Part shown: positions 26,748 to 35,564 of the stretch, in pieces
Layout: each line of letters opens with the position of its first letter
Numbering within the stretch: the stretch's first letter is position 1
Assembly: GCF_020859565.1 (NCBI RefSeq)
Contig: NZ_JAJHUO010000014.1
Location: forward strand, 62,001-126,000
Length of the DNA stretch: 64,000 nucleotides
Direction: 5' to 3'
Source: Saccharothrix luteola
GTDB taxonomy: Bacteria; Actinomycetota; Actinomycetes; Mycobacteriales; Pseudonocardiaceae
Translations under genes and position numbers: made by a program
The notes under the pieces: generated by a model
Database searches by the model: none
Told to the model about the DNA's origin: nothing
Seen by the model: only the letters and a program-made list of their open reading frames with translations

Positions 26748-29729
26748 ATGCGTTACGACGCGTTCATGTCCTACAGCCACGCGGCGGACCAGCGGATCGC
26801 TCCGTTCCTGCGTCGAGGGCTGCACCAGTTGGCGCGGCGGTGGAACCAGGTATGGGCTCTGCGGGTCTTCCGTGACCAGGAGAGCCTCGCCGCAAACCCG
26901 GACCTGTGGGACACCATCGACAAGGCGTTGCGCGAGTCCCGGTTCTTCATTCTGCTCGCCTCGCCCGAGGCCGCGAGGTCACCATGGGTGGGGCGAGAGG
27001 TCGAGTACTGGCGTGCGGAACGCGAGCAGGGCACTTTCCTCATCGCGCTGACCGGCGGGGAGATCGTGTGGGACGGCCTCGCCGGGGACTTCGACTGGGA
27101 CCGGACCACCGCGTTGCCGGAGGCGTTGCGGGGGTGGTTCTCCGCCGAGCCGCTGTGGGTCGACCTCTCCTGGGCCCGGGACGAACCGGAGTTGTCGTTG
27201 CGACACAGCCGGTTCCGGGTCGACGTCGCGACCTTGGCGGCCGCGGTGCACGGCAAGGCCAAGGAGGAGTTGGACAGCGAGGACGTGCGGCGTCACCGGG
27301 TCGCGACGTGGGTGCGCCGCGGGGTCGCCACTGCGTTGACGGTGCTGCTCGTGGCCGTGCTGGGGCTGGGTGCGCGGACGATCCTCCAGCAACAGGAGGC
27401 GATCGAGCAGGGACGACAGGCGTTGTCGCGGGCCGTGGCGGCGAAGAGCGAACTGATGGAGGACAGCGATCCGGAGCTGTCGCGGCTGCTCGCGCTGGCC
27501 GCGTGGCGGGTAGCCCGGACCCCGGAGGCCGAAGCGGCGATGCTGCAGGCAGCCGCACGTCCCGGTGTGGGGAGGGTCTTTGCCGGCGGGCCTGTCGAGG
27601 CTGTCGCGTTCAGCCCGGACGGCAAGCGCCTGGTGACCGGCGGCAACCACGTCCAGGTGTGGGACACCTCCGCGCTGCGACAGGTCGGCGGGGCCGCCAA
27701 CGGCGAAAAGGGCGCCACGCAGGTCGTGCAGGTGAGTCCGGACGGCAGGACGCTGCTCACGGCGGGCCCCGGACTGTCCGCTCGGTTGTGGGACCTCGGA
27801 ACCGGTGAGCTGCTGGCCGAGCCCCGCCAGGGCGACACGACCTCACCGTGGTTGAACGGCTCGATCAGTGCGGCGTTCAGCCCGGACGGTACGCGACTCG
27901 TGCTCGGTGATCCCGGCCACGAGGTGACGGTGTGGGACATCTCGAGCGAGAAGGCGGTCCACACCGTCGAAGTGCCGCAGGTCGACCCCTACGAGCGCAA
28001 CTCGGTGCGGCCGTCGGTCGCCTTCCACCCCGGCGGCGGTTCGTTCGCGGCGCTCGGCTCGGACGGCGCCGTGCGGTTCTGGGACACCGCGACCGGCACC
28101 GCGCTCGGTGAACCACTGCCCGCCCACCCCGGCGACAAGGCGAGCCTGGTCGGCCCTGTGATCGTCTTCAGCCCGGACGGCACCCTTTTCGCCACAGGAG
28201 GCACGGACGGCACGATCCGGTTCTGGGACACCGCGACCCGCCAACCGATCGGCGCGTCCCTGACCGGACACACCAGACCCGACCGCATGTCCCTGGCGCA
28301 GTCGTTCGCCTTCAGCACCGACGGGCGCGTGTTCGCGGCCGGCAGCGAGGACGGCACCGTTCGCCTCTGGGACGTCCGCAGCCGCACCCTGCTCGGCGAA
28401 CCGCTGAACGGTCACACCCGCGCCGTCACGTCGGTGGCGTTCAGCCCGGACGGCCGAACGCTCGCCAGCGGCGCCCGGGACGGCACGACGCGGCTGTGGG
28501 ACGTGGCCGAACTCCTCCAACTCGGCCACCCGGCGATCGAGCACTCCGGCATGCTGTACGCGCTCGCGTTCAGCCCGGACGGCAAGGTACTGGTGACCGG
28601 CGGCGACAACGGTGAGACCGCAGGCGAACACGGGAGCATGGAGGCGTGCGGCCACAGCGGCTGGGGGGTGTGCTACGTCGACCGCGGGCGGATCGTCGCG
28701 ATCGGCGGCGGCCAAGCGGTGCAGTTCTACTACCCGCTCGGCACGCAACTGCCACCGCCCGGGCCGCCCCGCACGCTCATGCTCTGGGACGTGGCTCAAC
28801 GGCGGGCCGTGACCGACCTGCCGACCGACAACCGCACGCCGGTGCTGGCGGTGGCGTTCAGCCCCGATGGTGCGACCGTGGCCGCCGGCGGTATGGGTGA
28901 TGAGCTCGCCGGCATCATGCTGTGGGACCACGCCAACCGCGTCCCGCGCGCGGAGCCGCTGGCCGCCGACCTGTCGCTGGTCCGCGCCGCGGCGTTCAGC
29001 CCGGACGGCGACACGCTCGTCACAGCAGGAGAGGGCCGGTTGGGCACGGGCAAGAGCGACGAGGACGGCAGCCGGACTCAGGTCACGTTCTGGGACGCCG
29101 AGGACCACACAAAGCTCGGCGCCGTCGACACCGGGGGCACCACGTACGCGGTGGCGTTCAGCCCCGACGGGTCGCTCCTCGCCACGGGCAACCGCCAGGG
29201 CGAGGTCCGGCTCTGGGACACCGGTACGAGAAGCCCGGTCGGTGACGTGCTCGAGGGCCACACCGGCCCGGTCGGCGCCCTGACGTTCAGCCCGGACGGC
29301 ACGACCCTGGCCAGCGCCGGCGACGACGGCGCGATCCGGCTGTGGGACGTCGCCGAGCGGCGGGCGGCCGGTGATCCGTTGGTGGGGCACTCCGGAGCGG
29401 TGTACTCCCTCGCGTTCCACCCGGACGGCCGGACCCTGGCCAGCGGCGGCGGGGACAACTCGGTCCGGCTGTGGAACGTGGCGGCGCGCAAGCAGGTCAA
29501 CGGACCGCACGTCCGCCACCGACAGCCCGTCCGCGCGGTCGCGTTCAGCCCGGACGGCGCGACCCTGGCCAGCGCCGGCGAGGACGCGGCCATCCGGTTC
29601 TGGGACGTCCGCACCGCCGAAGACGTCCCCGCAGCCCTGTGCGCCACCGCTCGACGTTCCCTCACCGTCGACGAGTGGGCGCGCCACTTGCCCGGAGTGG
29701 CGTTCCTGGAGGTGTGCCCACCGCGGTAG
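26748..29729 (+). CDS. TIR domain - transmembrane - 14 WD40-repeat protein
   Basis: 993 residues. Residues 1-160 are a TIR_2-type domain: MRYDAFMSYSHAAD, RVFRDQESL, FFILLASPEAARSPWVGREVEYW (the conserved Glu of the TIR C helix is in R-E-V-E). A helix at about 192-209 (VATALTVLLVAVLGLGA) spans the membrane, followed by a helical linker. Then come 14 repeats of the AFSPDG...LWD type, enough for two seven-bladed propellers; repeat 8 carries an insertion of ~45 residues. TIR domains signal by self-association or cleave NAD+; WD propellers sense or bind partners. The ATG at 26748 is chosen because it starts the TIR strand. A role in immunity or cell-death signalling is inferred from architecture. 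Confidence 0.92.
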   Translation: MRYDAFMSYSHAADQRIAPFLRRGLHQLARRWNQVWALRVFRDQESLAANPDLWDTIDKALRESRFFILLASPEAARSPWVGREVEYWRAEREQGTFLIALTGGEIVWDGLAGDFDWDRTTALPEALRGWFSAEPLWVDLSWARDEPELSLRHSRFRVDVATLAAAVHGKAKEELDSEDVRRHRVATWVRRGVATALTVLLVAVLGLGARTILQQQEAIEQGRQALSRAVAAKSELMEDSDPELSRLLALAAWRVARTPEAEAAMLQAAARPGVGRVFAGGPVEAVAFSPDGKRLVTGGNHVQVWDTSALRQVGGAANGEKGATQVVQVSPDGRTLLTAGPGLSARLWDLGTGELLAEPRQGDTTSPWLNGSISAAFSPDGTRLVLGDPGHEVTVWDISSEKAVHTVEVPQVDPYERNSVRPSVAFHPGGGSFAALGSDGAVRFWDTATGTALGEPLPAHPGDKASLVGPVIVFSPDGTLFATGGTDGTIRFWDTATRQPIGASLTGHTRPDRMSLAQSFAFSTDGRVFAAGSEDGTVRLWDVRSRTLLGEPLNGHTRAVTSVAFSPDGRTLASGARDGTTRLWDVAELLQLGHPAIEHSGMLYALAFSPDGKVLVTGGDNGETAGEHGSMEACGHSGWGVCYVDRGRIVAIGGGQAVQFYYPLGTQLPPPGPPRTLMLWDVAQRRAVTDLPTDNRTPVLAVAFSPDGATVAAGGMGDELAGIMLWDHANRVPRAEPLAADLSLVRAAAFSPDGDTLVTAGEGRLGTGKSDEDGSRTQVTFWDAEDHTKLGAVDTGGTTYAVAFSPDGSLLATGNRQGEVRLWDTGTRSPVGDVLEGHTGPVGALTFSPDGTTLASAGDDGAIRLWDVAERRAAGDPLVGHSGAVYSLAFHPDGRTLASGGGDNSVRLWNVAARKQVNGPHVRHRQPVRAVAFSPDGATLASAGEDAAIRFWDVRTAEDVPAALCATARRSLTVDEWARHLPGVAFLEVCPPR

Positions 29730-29940
29730 CCGGAGAACGACCTCGGGCGTGACCCGCCTCGACGGCCTGATGTGCCCTGGGTCCCGTGCGTCGGTTCCTG
29801 GACTGTCGTGCTGACCGACCAGTCACCGCGCGGCCGATGCCGGGCCAGGTCGTCGGCGCGGAACGCGAGCTCGGAGCACTCCGGCCACCGCCACCCGGGT
29901 CCGGAGGTCGGCACCGACCACCCGACTCGCGGTCGGCGCG

Positions 29941-32900
29941 TCATTCACGGCCGATGCAGACGAAGGTCCGGCGCAGCGGGTTGCGGGCGTTGATCGTGGC
30001 GACCGCTCGGGCCGGGCCCTCGCCCTGGGCGAGGGCCGCGTGGAACTCGCGCACCGCTGCGGCGCCGGTGCCGACGCCGGTGCGCGCTGCCGCGACCACG
30101 ACGCTGCGCACCCCCGCCTTGATCAGGCCGCCGGCGAAGCCGAGCGTCGCGGCGCCGGTCCCCACCTGTCCGCCCTGGAGGTCGGCGCCGTCCAGCAGGA
30201 CGATGTCCGGTGGTTGTTTGAGGTCGCCGATCTCGTGGGCGTAGACCAGGCGGTCGTGCAACCGCACGGCGGAGAAGGCGGTGTTCTCGGGTTGGTGCTC
30301 GCCGGACGCGGCGAGGTGGACCAGCGTCGCGTTGTCCATCGCGGAGAGCACGTCGTCTCCGCGCGCCCGTTCGCCCGCGAGCAGGTCGACTCGGCGGTGG
30401 TACCGCAGCAGTCGCGTCACGTCCGGCGCCGACTTCGGGCCCGCGACGACGACCACCCGGCCGTCCCCGCGCCGGTCGTCGTCGTGCCGTTCCACCCAGG
30501 CGGTGGCGGAGGGCGCCACCACCACCGTCCGGCCGTGGAGCGAGGGCAACGTCGACCAGGGCAGTGCGTGGAGCACGCCGGTGGGCAGGACGACGAGGTC
30601 CCGGTCGGCGATGCGGTCCGCCAGAGGTCGGAGCAGCACCTCGTCCAACCAGGCCGCCCGGCGGCGGGCCGAGGCGGCGATGACGTCGACCAGGGGTCGG
30701 GGCAGGTTGTCCGGTGCGATGGCGTCGAGGTCGGCGTGCAGTTCCCGGACGTCTTCGGCCGACCGGGCGGCGTCGCCGAGGCGCACGACGGTCGCGGTGC
30801 GGTCCACGAGGACGACGGCGAGCAGGCCGTCCCAGGCTTCGGTGAAGGCGACCAGCGCTCGTTCGCCGAGACGCGCCGCGAGGTGCCGCGGGCTCACCGG
30901 GTGGTGGGCCTGCTCCACCCAGCCGAGGAGAGCGGCTTCGCGCCGCATCCGCGCCAGTCGCCGGTGCAAGGCGTCCCATTCCGGGTCGTCGCGCGATGTC
31001 GTGCCCACGGCACGGGTCAGGAAGCGGATCTGGGTGAGCCGGTCGGCGAGCGCGGGGTGCAGTGCGGCACGCGTGGGCACTTGGCGTGCCGCGGCGGAGC
31101 GGGTCTGCTCGGTGATGTCCAAGACCTGCCACGGATCCACGGCGCTGGACACCAGTTGTGAGGTAAGGGCTGTCAAGCGGCGGTCGTGCACGTCCAGCAG
31201 GGGACGGTAGAGCACCGGCCCGGAGAACCGGTCGATCTTCCTCAGGGCCGCCCGCGCGCCGGCCAGCGCCCGCGTCGGATCGCCCAAGGCCACCAGGAGT
31301 TCGACGTGGCACAAGGTGCGGAGCACCACGATGTCGGTCGGCGCGTCCTCACCCTCGCGCTGGTGCTCGCCGAGCGCTTCGGCCGCCGCGCGCAGATCGC
31401 CTCCAGCGATCCGCAAGCGCACGACGAGCAGCCGGGCTGCGACCGCGGCGTCGTGGAATCCGCAGCGGTCCAGTTCGGCGGCAACCGAGAGCTCCTCGCT
31501 TCCCGGACCCGGCAGGGGGCCCGGAACCGCTACCGCGGCTGCCGCGGCGGCGGTCAGCCGAACCAGTGCGCTGAGGGCGGCGGGTTCGCTGCGCCCGTGG
31601 GCGACGAACACGCGTCGTGCCTGTTCGGCGAGTTGGAGGGCCCGGTCGTGATCGCTCTTGAACAGGGCCGCGATCGCGAACTGGTGGTCGGCCTCCGCGG
31701 CCTCCAGTTCAGTGAATTCAGGGCGGTGGAGGGTGAGCACGGCTTCCGCCTGCGAGGCCAGCCCGGCGGCGAGCAACGTCGCGGCGCGGTCCAGCGCTAT
31801 CCCCTTGACGGTGCCGAGCAACCGCCGTCCCAGCAGGTCCGCCGCGTGTCCGAACTGGCGCAGCGCCGACGGCAGATCCCCTACGAGCCGGTACGCGATG
31901 CCGAGACTGCGCAGCATGCACCCCAAGGCGAGGTCGTATTCGCCCCTCCTCGTCCCCTCGGCCGCGATGGCGGCGAGGTTGTCGATCTCATCCTCGATCC
32001 AGCTGCCTGCCGCGTCGGGCTCGTAGGGCCGTGTAGTGGACGCCGGCGCCCAGTCGAGCGACGATCGGATCACCCCCGACCCGGCCAGGGCCTCCACGGC
32101 GAGACCGCTGAGGTGCAGGTAGTGGTCGAACAGCCGGGAGAACGCGAGGTGCGCGGCGATCGGGTCCATGTCGGCGGCCAGTCGTCGGGCGTGGTTGCGC
32201 AGCAGGTCGTGCATGCGGAAGCGCTGCTCGTGCACCTTCTCGATCAGGTGCACCCGGAGCAAGCCGTCCACCAGGTCGTCGGCTTCCTCGACGTTCACGC
32301 CGGCGAGTGCGGCCAGCGCGGTCGCGTCGAAGTCCCGTCCGGGGTGCAGGCCCAGCAATCGGAACGCGGCGGCGCAGTGCTCGTCCAACTGGCGGACGGA
32401 CCAGGAGATGACCGCCGCCACGTCGCCCTCACGTCCGTCGGCCAGTTCCCCCGCCAACTGGCGCAGCGTGCTCCGAGGACGGGCAACCGCCGTCTCCGCG
32501 ACCACGCGCAGGGCGAGCGGCAGGTTGGCGCACCGGTTGACGAGTTCGACGGCGTCGGCGGGCTGCTGCCGCACCCGGTCCCCGAGCGAGTCACGCAACA
32601 TCGTCAGCGACTCATCGAGGGTCAGCACCCCGAGGTCGACCCTGCGAGCGCGGTAGCGGACACGCAGCTCGGGCAGGCTGTCGCGGCTGGTCACCAGGAC
32701 GAAACAACTCGGGCTCGCCGGCAGCAGGGGCAGCACCTGGTCGGCGTTGCGAGCGTTGTCCAGCAGCACCAGCACCCGGCGTTCGGCCAACAACGACCGG
32801 TACAGCGCGGCCCGTTCGTCGGGATCGGCCGGAACAGCGGTGACGCCCAGCACGCGGAGGAACCCGGCGAGGGCCTCACCGGCCGACACGGGCGGCTGCG

Positions 32901-33348
32901 CGTCGTACCCCCGCAGGTCCACGTACAGCTGCCCATCGGGGAACCGGTCCCGCACGTCGTGGGCCCAGTGGACGGCGAGCGCCGTCTTGCCTACCCCCGC
33001 TGTTCCGGACAGGGCGGAGATGACCACCGCCCCGCTCTCGTCGTCGAGCATCCGGTCCAGGGCTTCCCGTTCAGGGACGCGCCCGACGAACCCCGCGACG
33101 GGCAGGGGCAACTGCCGGGGCGCCCGCCACGACGAACCGGGCGACTCCACCGTGACAGCGACGCCACCCCTGATGTCACGGGCCTGGACCACGGAATGCC
33201 GACCGCTGCCCGAGACCAGGTTCAGGTGCCCCGCGACCTCGTCGGTCAAGCAGCCTCCCGAAATCCGGCGCCACAGTCCGTCATCCGATGACGGTAGTGC
33301 AACAACCGGCCAGTTGCGGAGGCGCACCCGCACCGCGATGGACGTCAT
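29941..33348 (-). CDS. NB-ARC STAND NTPase with degenerate C-terminal CHAT-like domain
   Basis: About 1135 residues. A short N-terminal segment has the signature VVQARDIRGGV (53-63). The NB-ARC NTPase follows: FVGR, Walker A GTAGVGKT (115-122), Walker B RRVLVLLDNA, and LPLALRVVAE (GLPL-like). A helical-repeat region runs to about residue 850. The last ~250 residues follow the CHAT (caspase-like) order: LVVLPTGVLHALPWSTL, VHLAASGEHQPEN, IVLLDGADLQGG, GFAGGLIKAGVRSVV. In active CHAT domains the second and third blocks normally read A-x-H-G and S-A-C; here they read A-A-S-G and D-G-A, so both catalytic residues look lost. The ATG at 33348 has GGAG 8 bases upstream; the frame is open to 33372. 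Confidence 0.88.
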   Translation of the reverse strand: MTSIAVRVRLRNWPVVALPSSDDGLWRRISGGCLTDEVAGHLNLVSGSGRHSVVQARDIRGGVAVTVESPGSSWRAPRQLPLPVAGFVGRVPEREALDRMLDDESGAVVISALSGTAGVGKTALAVHWAHDVRDRFPDGQLYVDLRGYDAQPPVSAGEALAGFLRVLGVTAVPADPDERAALYRSLLAERRVLVLLDNARNADQVLPLLPASPSCFVLVTSRDSLPELRVRYRARRVDLGVLTLDESLTMLRDSLGDRVRQQPADAVELVNRCANLPLALRVVAETAVARPRSTLRQLAGELADGREGDVAAVISWSVRQLDEHCAAAFRLLGLHPGRDFDATALAALAGVNVEEADDLVDGLLRVHLIEKVHEQRFRMHDLLRNHARRLAADMDPIAAHLAFSRLFDHYLHLSGLAVEALAGSGVIRSSLDWAPASTTRPYEPDAAGSWIEDEIDNLAAIAAEGTRRGEYDLALGCMLRSLGIAYRLVGDLPSALRQFGHAADLLGRRLLGTVKGIALDRAATLLAAGLASQAEAVLTLHRPEFTELEAAEADHQFAIAALFKSDHDRALQLAEQARRVFVAHGRSEPAALSALVRLTAAAAAAVAVPGPLPGPGSEELSVAAELDRCGFHDAAVAARLLVVRLRIAGGDLRAAAEALGEHQREGEDAPTDIVVLRTLCHVELLVALGDPTRALAGARAALRKIDRFSGPVLYRPLLDVHDRRLTALTSQLVSSAVDPWQVLDITEQTRSAAARQVPTRAALHPALADRLTQIRFLTRAVGTTSRDDPEWDALHRRLARMRREAALLGWVEQAHHPVSPRHLAARLGERALVAFTEAWDGLLAVVLVDRTATVVRLGDAARSAEDVRELHADLDAIAPDNLPRPLVDVIAASARRRAAWLDEVLLRPLADRIADRDLVVLPTGVLHALPWSTLPSLHGRTVVVAPSATAWVERHDDDRRGDGRVVVVAGPKSAPDVTRLLRYHRRVDLLAGERARGDDVLSAMDNATLVHLAASGEHQPENTAFSAVRLHDRLVYAHEIGDLKQPPDIVLLDGADLQGGQVGTGAATLGFAGGLIKAGVRSVVVAAARTGVGTGAAAVREFHAALAQGEGPARAVATINARNPLRRTFVCIGRE

Positions 33349-33683
33349 CGACACCGCTCCGGCAGTGGACACAAACGCAATAGAGCTCCCTTTGGAATGC
33401 CCGCACCGCCAGCCGGTACATGGTGGTGGCGGAGGGCGAACCGGCGTGATCGCAACAGAGGCTCCTCGTCCGGGCGATGACGGACCGGACGGTCGAACAC
33501 CCGTGCACGATCAACGTCGAAGCACTGGACCGGCGATCAGCAGGTCCACTGGCCCGGACGGACGAGCCCGTGCTCACCACACCCGATAATGCGTCCCGCG
33601 ATTCCGACGAATGACTCCTGACCATCGGCGGTGCGCTGTGACAAGGTGTCGCGACGCAACCCGTTCGGCAGGAGGAGACACCC
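33349..33683. other. Divergent intergenic region, NTPase/subtilase
   Basis: 335 bases between two divergent genes. It must hold both promoters. A GATAAT hexamer near 33587 could be a -10 for the subtilase, without a clear -35. I see no ORF or strong repeat. Confidence 0.35.
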
Positions 33684-35405
33684 TTGAGACCCAGACGATT
33701 AGCCCGGCGCACACTCTCCGTGGCCGGGGCGGCGGTGATGGTGGTGGCGATGACCCAGGCCGCGAACGCCCAGCCGCAGGACACCGACTACACCGTGCTC
33801 GTGGAGGCCGGTGCGTCGACGCAGGCCGCCCGTGCCGCCGTTCGCGCCGCCGGCGGACGGGTCACAGCCGAGAACACCGCGGTCGGCACGCTGACCGTGA
33901 AGGCACCGGCCACCGGGTTCGTCCAGCGCGTCGCTGCCGCCGACGCGGTGTTCGGCGCGGCGCCGGTGCGGCCGATCGGGAAGTCTCCCGAGATCGCACA
34001 GCGCCAGGCCCGCGAGTGGCACGAGGTCGAGAACGAGCACGCCGACGCGACCACCGCCAAGGCCCCGCCCCGGACCACGGCGGCAGGCCTCGACCCGCTC
34101 GACGACGCCCTGTGGGGCCTGCGACTGGTGCGCTCCGACATCGCCCGCGTCCGACAGGCCGGCGACCAGCGGGTTTACGTCGGCGTGCTGGACACCGGCG
34201 TGGACGGCACCCACCCGGACATCGCGCCGAACTTCAACCGCGCGCTGTCCCGCAACTTCACCATCGACATCCCGAACAACTCCAGCGGCGGCGTGTTGGA
34301 CGGGCCGTGCGAGTTCCGCGGTTGCGTCGACCCCGCCGACCACGACGACGGCGGCCACGGCACGCACGTCGCGGGCACCATCGGCGCGGCGGCCAACGGC
34401 TTCGGCGTGTCCGGTGTCGCGCCGAACGTGTCGCTGGTCAACATCCGCGGCGGGCAGGACTCCGGCTTCTTCTTCCTCCAGCCCGTCGTGGACGCGTTGA
34501 CCTACGGCGCGGACGTCGGCCTCGACGTGATCAACATGTCGTTCTTCGTCGATCCCTGGTACATGAACTGCACGGCCAACCCGGCCGACAGCCCCGAGGC
34601 GCAGATCGCCCAGCGGACCACGATCGCCGCCATCCAGCGCGCGCTGAACTACGCGCACGGCAAGGGTGTGACGCTGATCGGCGCGGCCGGCAACAACCAC
34701 GAGGACCAAGGCAACCCGCGGACCGACGTGACCAGCCCGAACTACCCGCCGGGCAGCACCTACCCGCGTCCGATCGACAACAGCACGTGCCTCAACCTCC
34801 CGACGGAGGGCGACCACGTGATCTCGGTGTCGGGGCTCGGGCCGTCGACGCTCAAGGCCGACTACTCGAACTACGGCACCGAGCAGATCGCCCTGTCCGC
34901 ACCGGGCGGCTACCTCCGCGACTTCTTCGGCACCGACTGGTACCGCACGAACGAGAACCTGATCCGCTCGACCTACCCGCGCAACGTGGCGCTGGCCGCG
35001 GGCAACATCGACGCCGACGGCAACATCACCCCGCAGGGCCTCGCGGCCGGTGTGGCCAAGTACTGCGACGCCACCACGTGCGGCTTCTACCGCTACGCGC
35101 AGGGCACGTCGATGGCCGCGCCGCACGCCTCGGGCGTGGCCGCGCTGGTGGTCAGCCAGTTCGGCAAGCGGGACCGGGCGCACCCCGGCACGCTGACCCT
35201 GTCGCCGGACAAGGTCGAGGCGGTGCTGTACGGCACGGCCACGCCGCGGGCGTGCCCGGAGCCGCGGACGGTGTCCTACGAGAACGTGGGCAGGCCGGCC
35301 GAGTTCACCGCGACCTGCGTGGGTGACACCGCGTTCAACGGCTTCTACGGCCACGGCATCGTGGACGCCTACGGCGCCGTGACGCGCGGCGGCGACTTCC
35401 TCTGA
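33684..35405 (+). CDS. Secreted S8 subtilisin-like serine protease
   Basis: 573 residues starting at TTG (33684), the only start consistent with the AGGAGG at 33670 and the signal peptide RPRRLARRTLSVAGAAVMVV...ANA. An inhibitor_I9-like propeptide follows (DYTVLVEAGASTQAARAAV). Catalytic triad: Asp170 in VLDTGVDG, His225 in GHGTHVAG, Ser476 in GTSMAAPHASG. A cysteine-rich C-terminus ends at GHGIVDAYGAV. It is exported, matured by propeptide removal, and acts outside the cell. It sits between two STAND-type NTPase genes, an odd place for a housekeeping protease, though a link is unproven. A strong terminator follows. Confidence 0.93.
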   Translation: MRPRRLARRTLSVAGAAVMVVAMTQAANAQPQDTDYTVLVEAGASTQAARAAVRAAGGRVTAENTAVGTLTVKAPATGFVQRVAAADAVFGAAPVRPIGKSPEIAQRQAREWHEVENEHADATTAKAPPRTTAAGLDPLDDALWGLRLVRSDIARVRQAGDQRVYVGVLDTGVDGTHPDIAPNFNRALSRNFTIDIPNNSSGGVLDGPCEFRGCVDPADHDDGGHGTHVAGTIGAAANGFGVSGVAPNVSLVNIRGGQDSGFFFLQPVVDALTYGADVGLDVINMSFFVDPWYMNCTANPADSPEAQIAQRTTIAAIQRALNYAHGKGVTLIGAAGNNHEDQGNPRTDVTSPNYPPGSTYPRPIDNSTCLNLPTEGDHVISVSGLGPSTLKADYSNYGTEQIALSAPGGYLRDFFGTDWYRTNENLIRSTYPRNVALAAGNIDADGNITPQGLAAGVAKYCDATTCGFYRYAQGTSMAAPHASGVAALVVSQFGKRDRAHPGTLTLSPDKVEAVLYGTATPRACPEPRTVSYENVGRPAEFTATCVGDTAFNGFYGHGIVDAYGAVTRGGDFL

Positions 35406-35415
35406 CGTTGTCCCG

Positions 35416-35446
35416 ACCACGGGCCCGGGACGACCGGGCCCGTGGT
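35416..35446. terminator. Terminator hairpin after the subtilase
   Basis: Perfect 13-bp stem ACCACGGGCCCGG (35416-35428) with its complement at 35434-35446 and a 5-base loop, 10 bases after the stop codon. It may also help terminate the convergent NTPase gene, whose stop is at 35565. Confidence 0.8.
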
Positions 35447-35564
35447 GTCGCCGCCTTGACGAGCCGTCGGTGCCGGATCCAGGTCCAAGACGCGGAACAC
35501 CACACGATGTCGCCGCTTGGCTCGTGTTGTGCGCTGGTGCAAGGAGCAAGTGGGTGTCTCGCGG

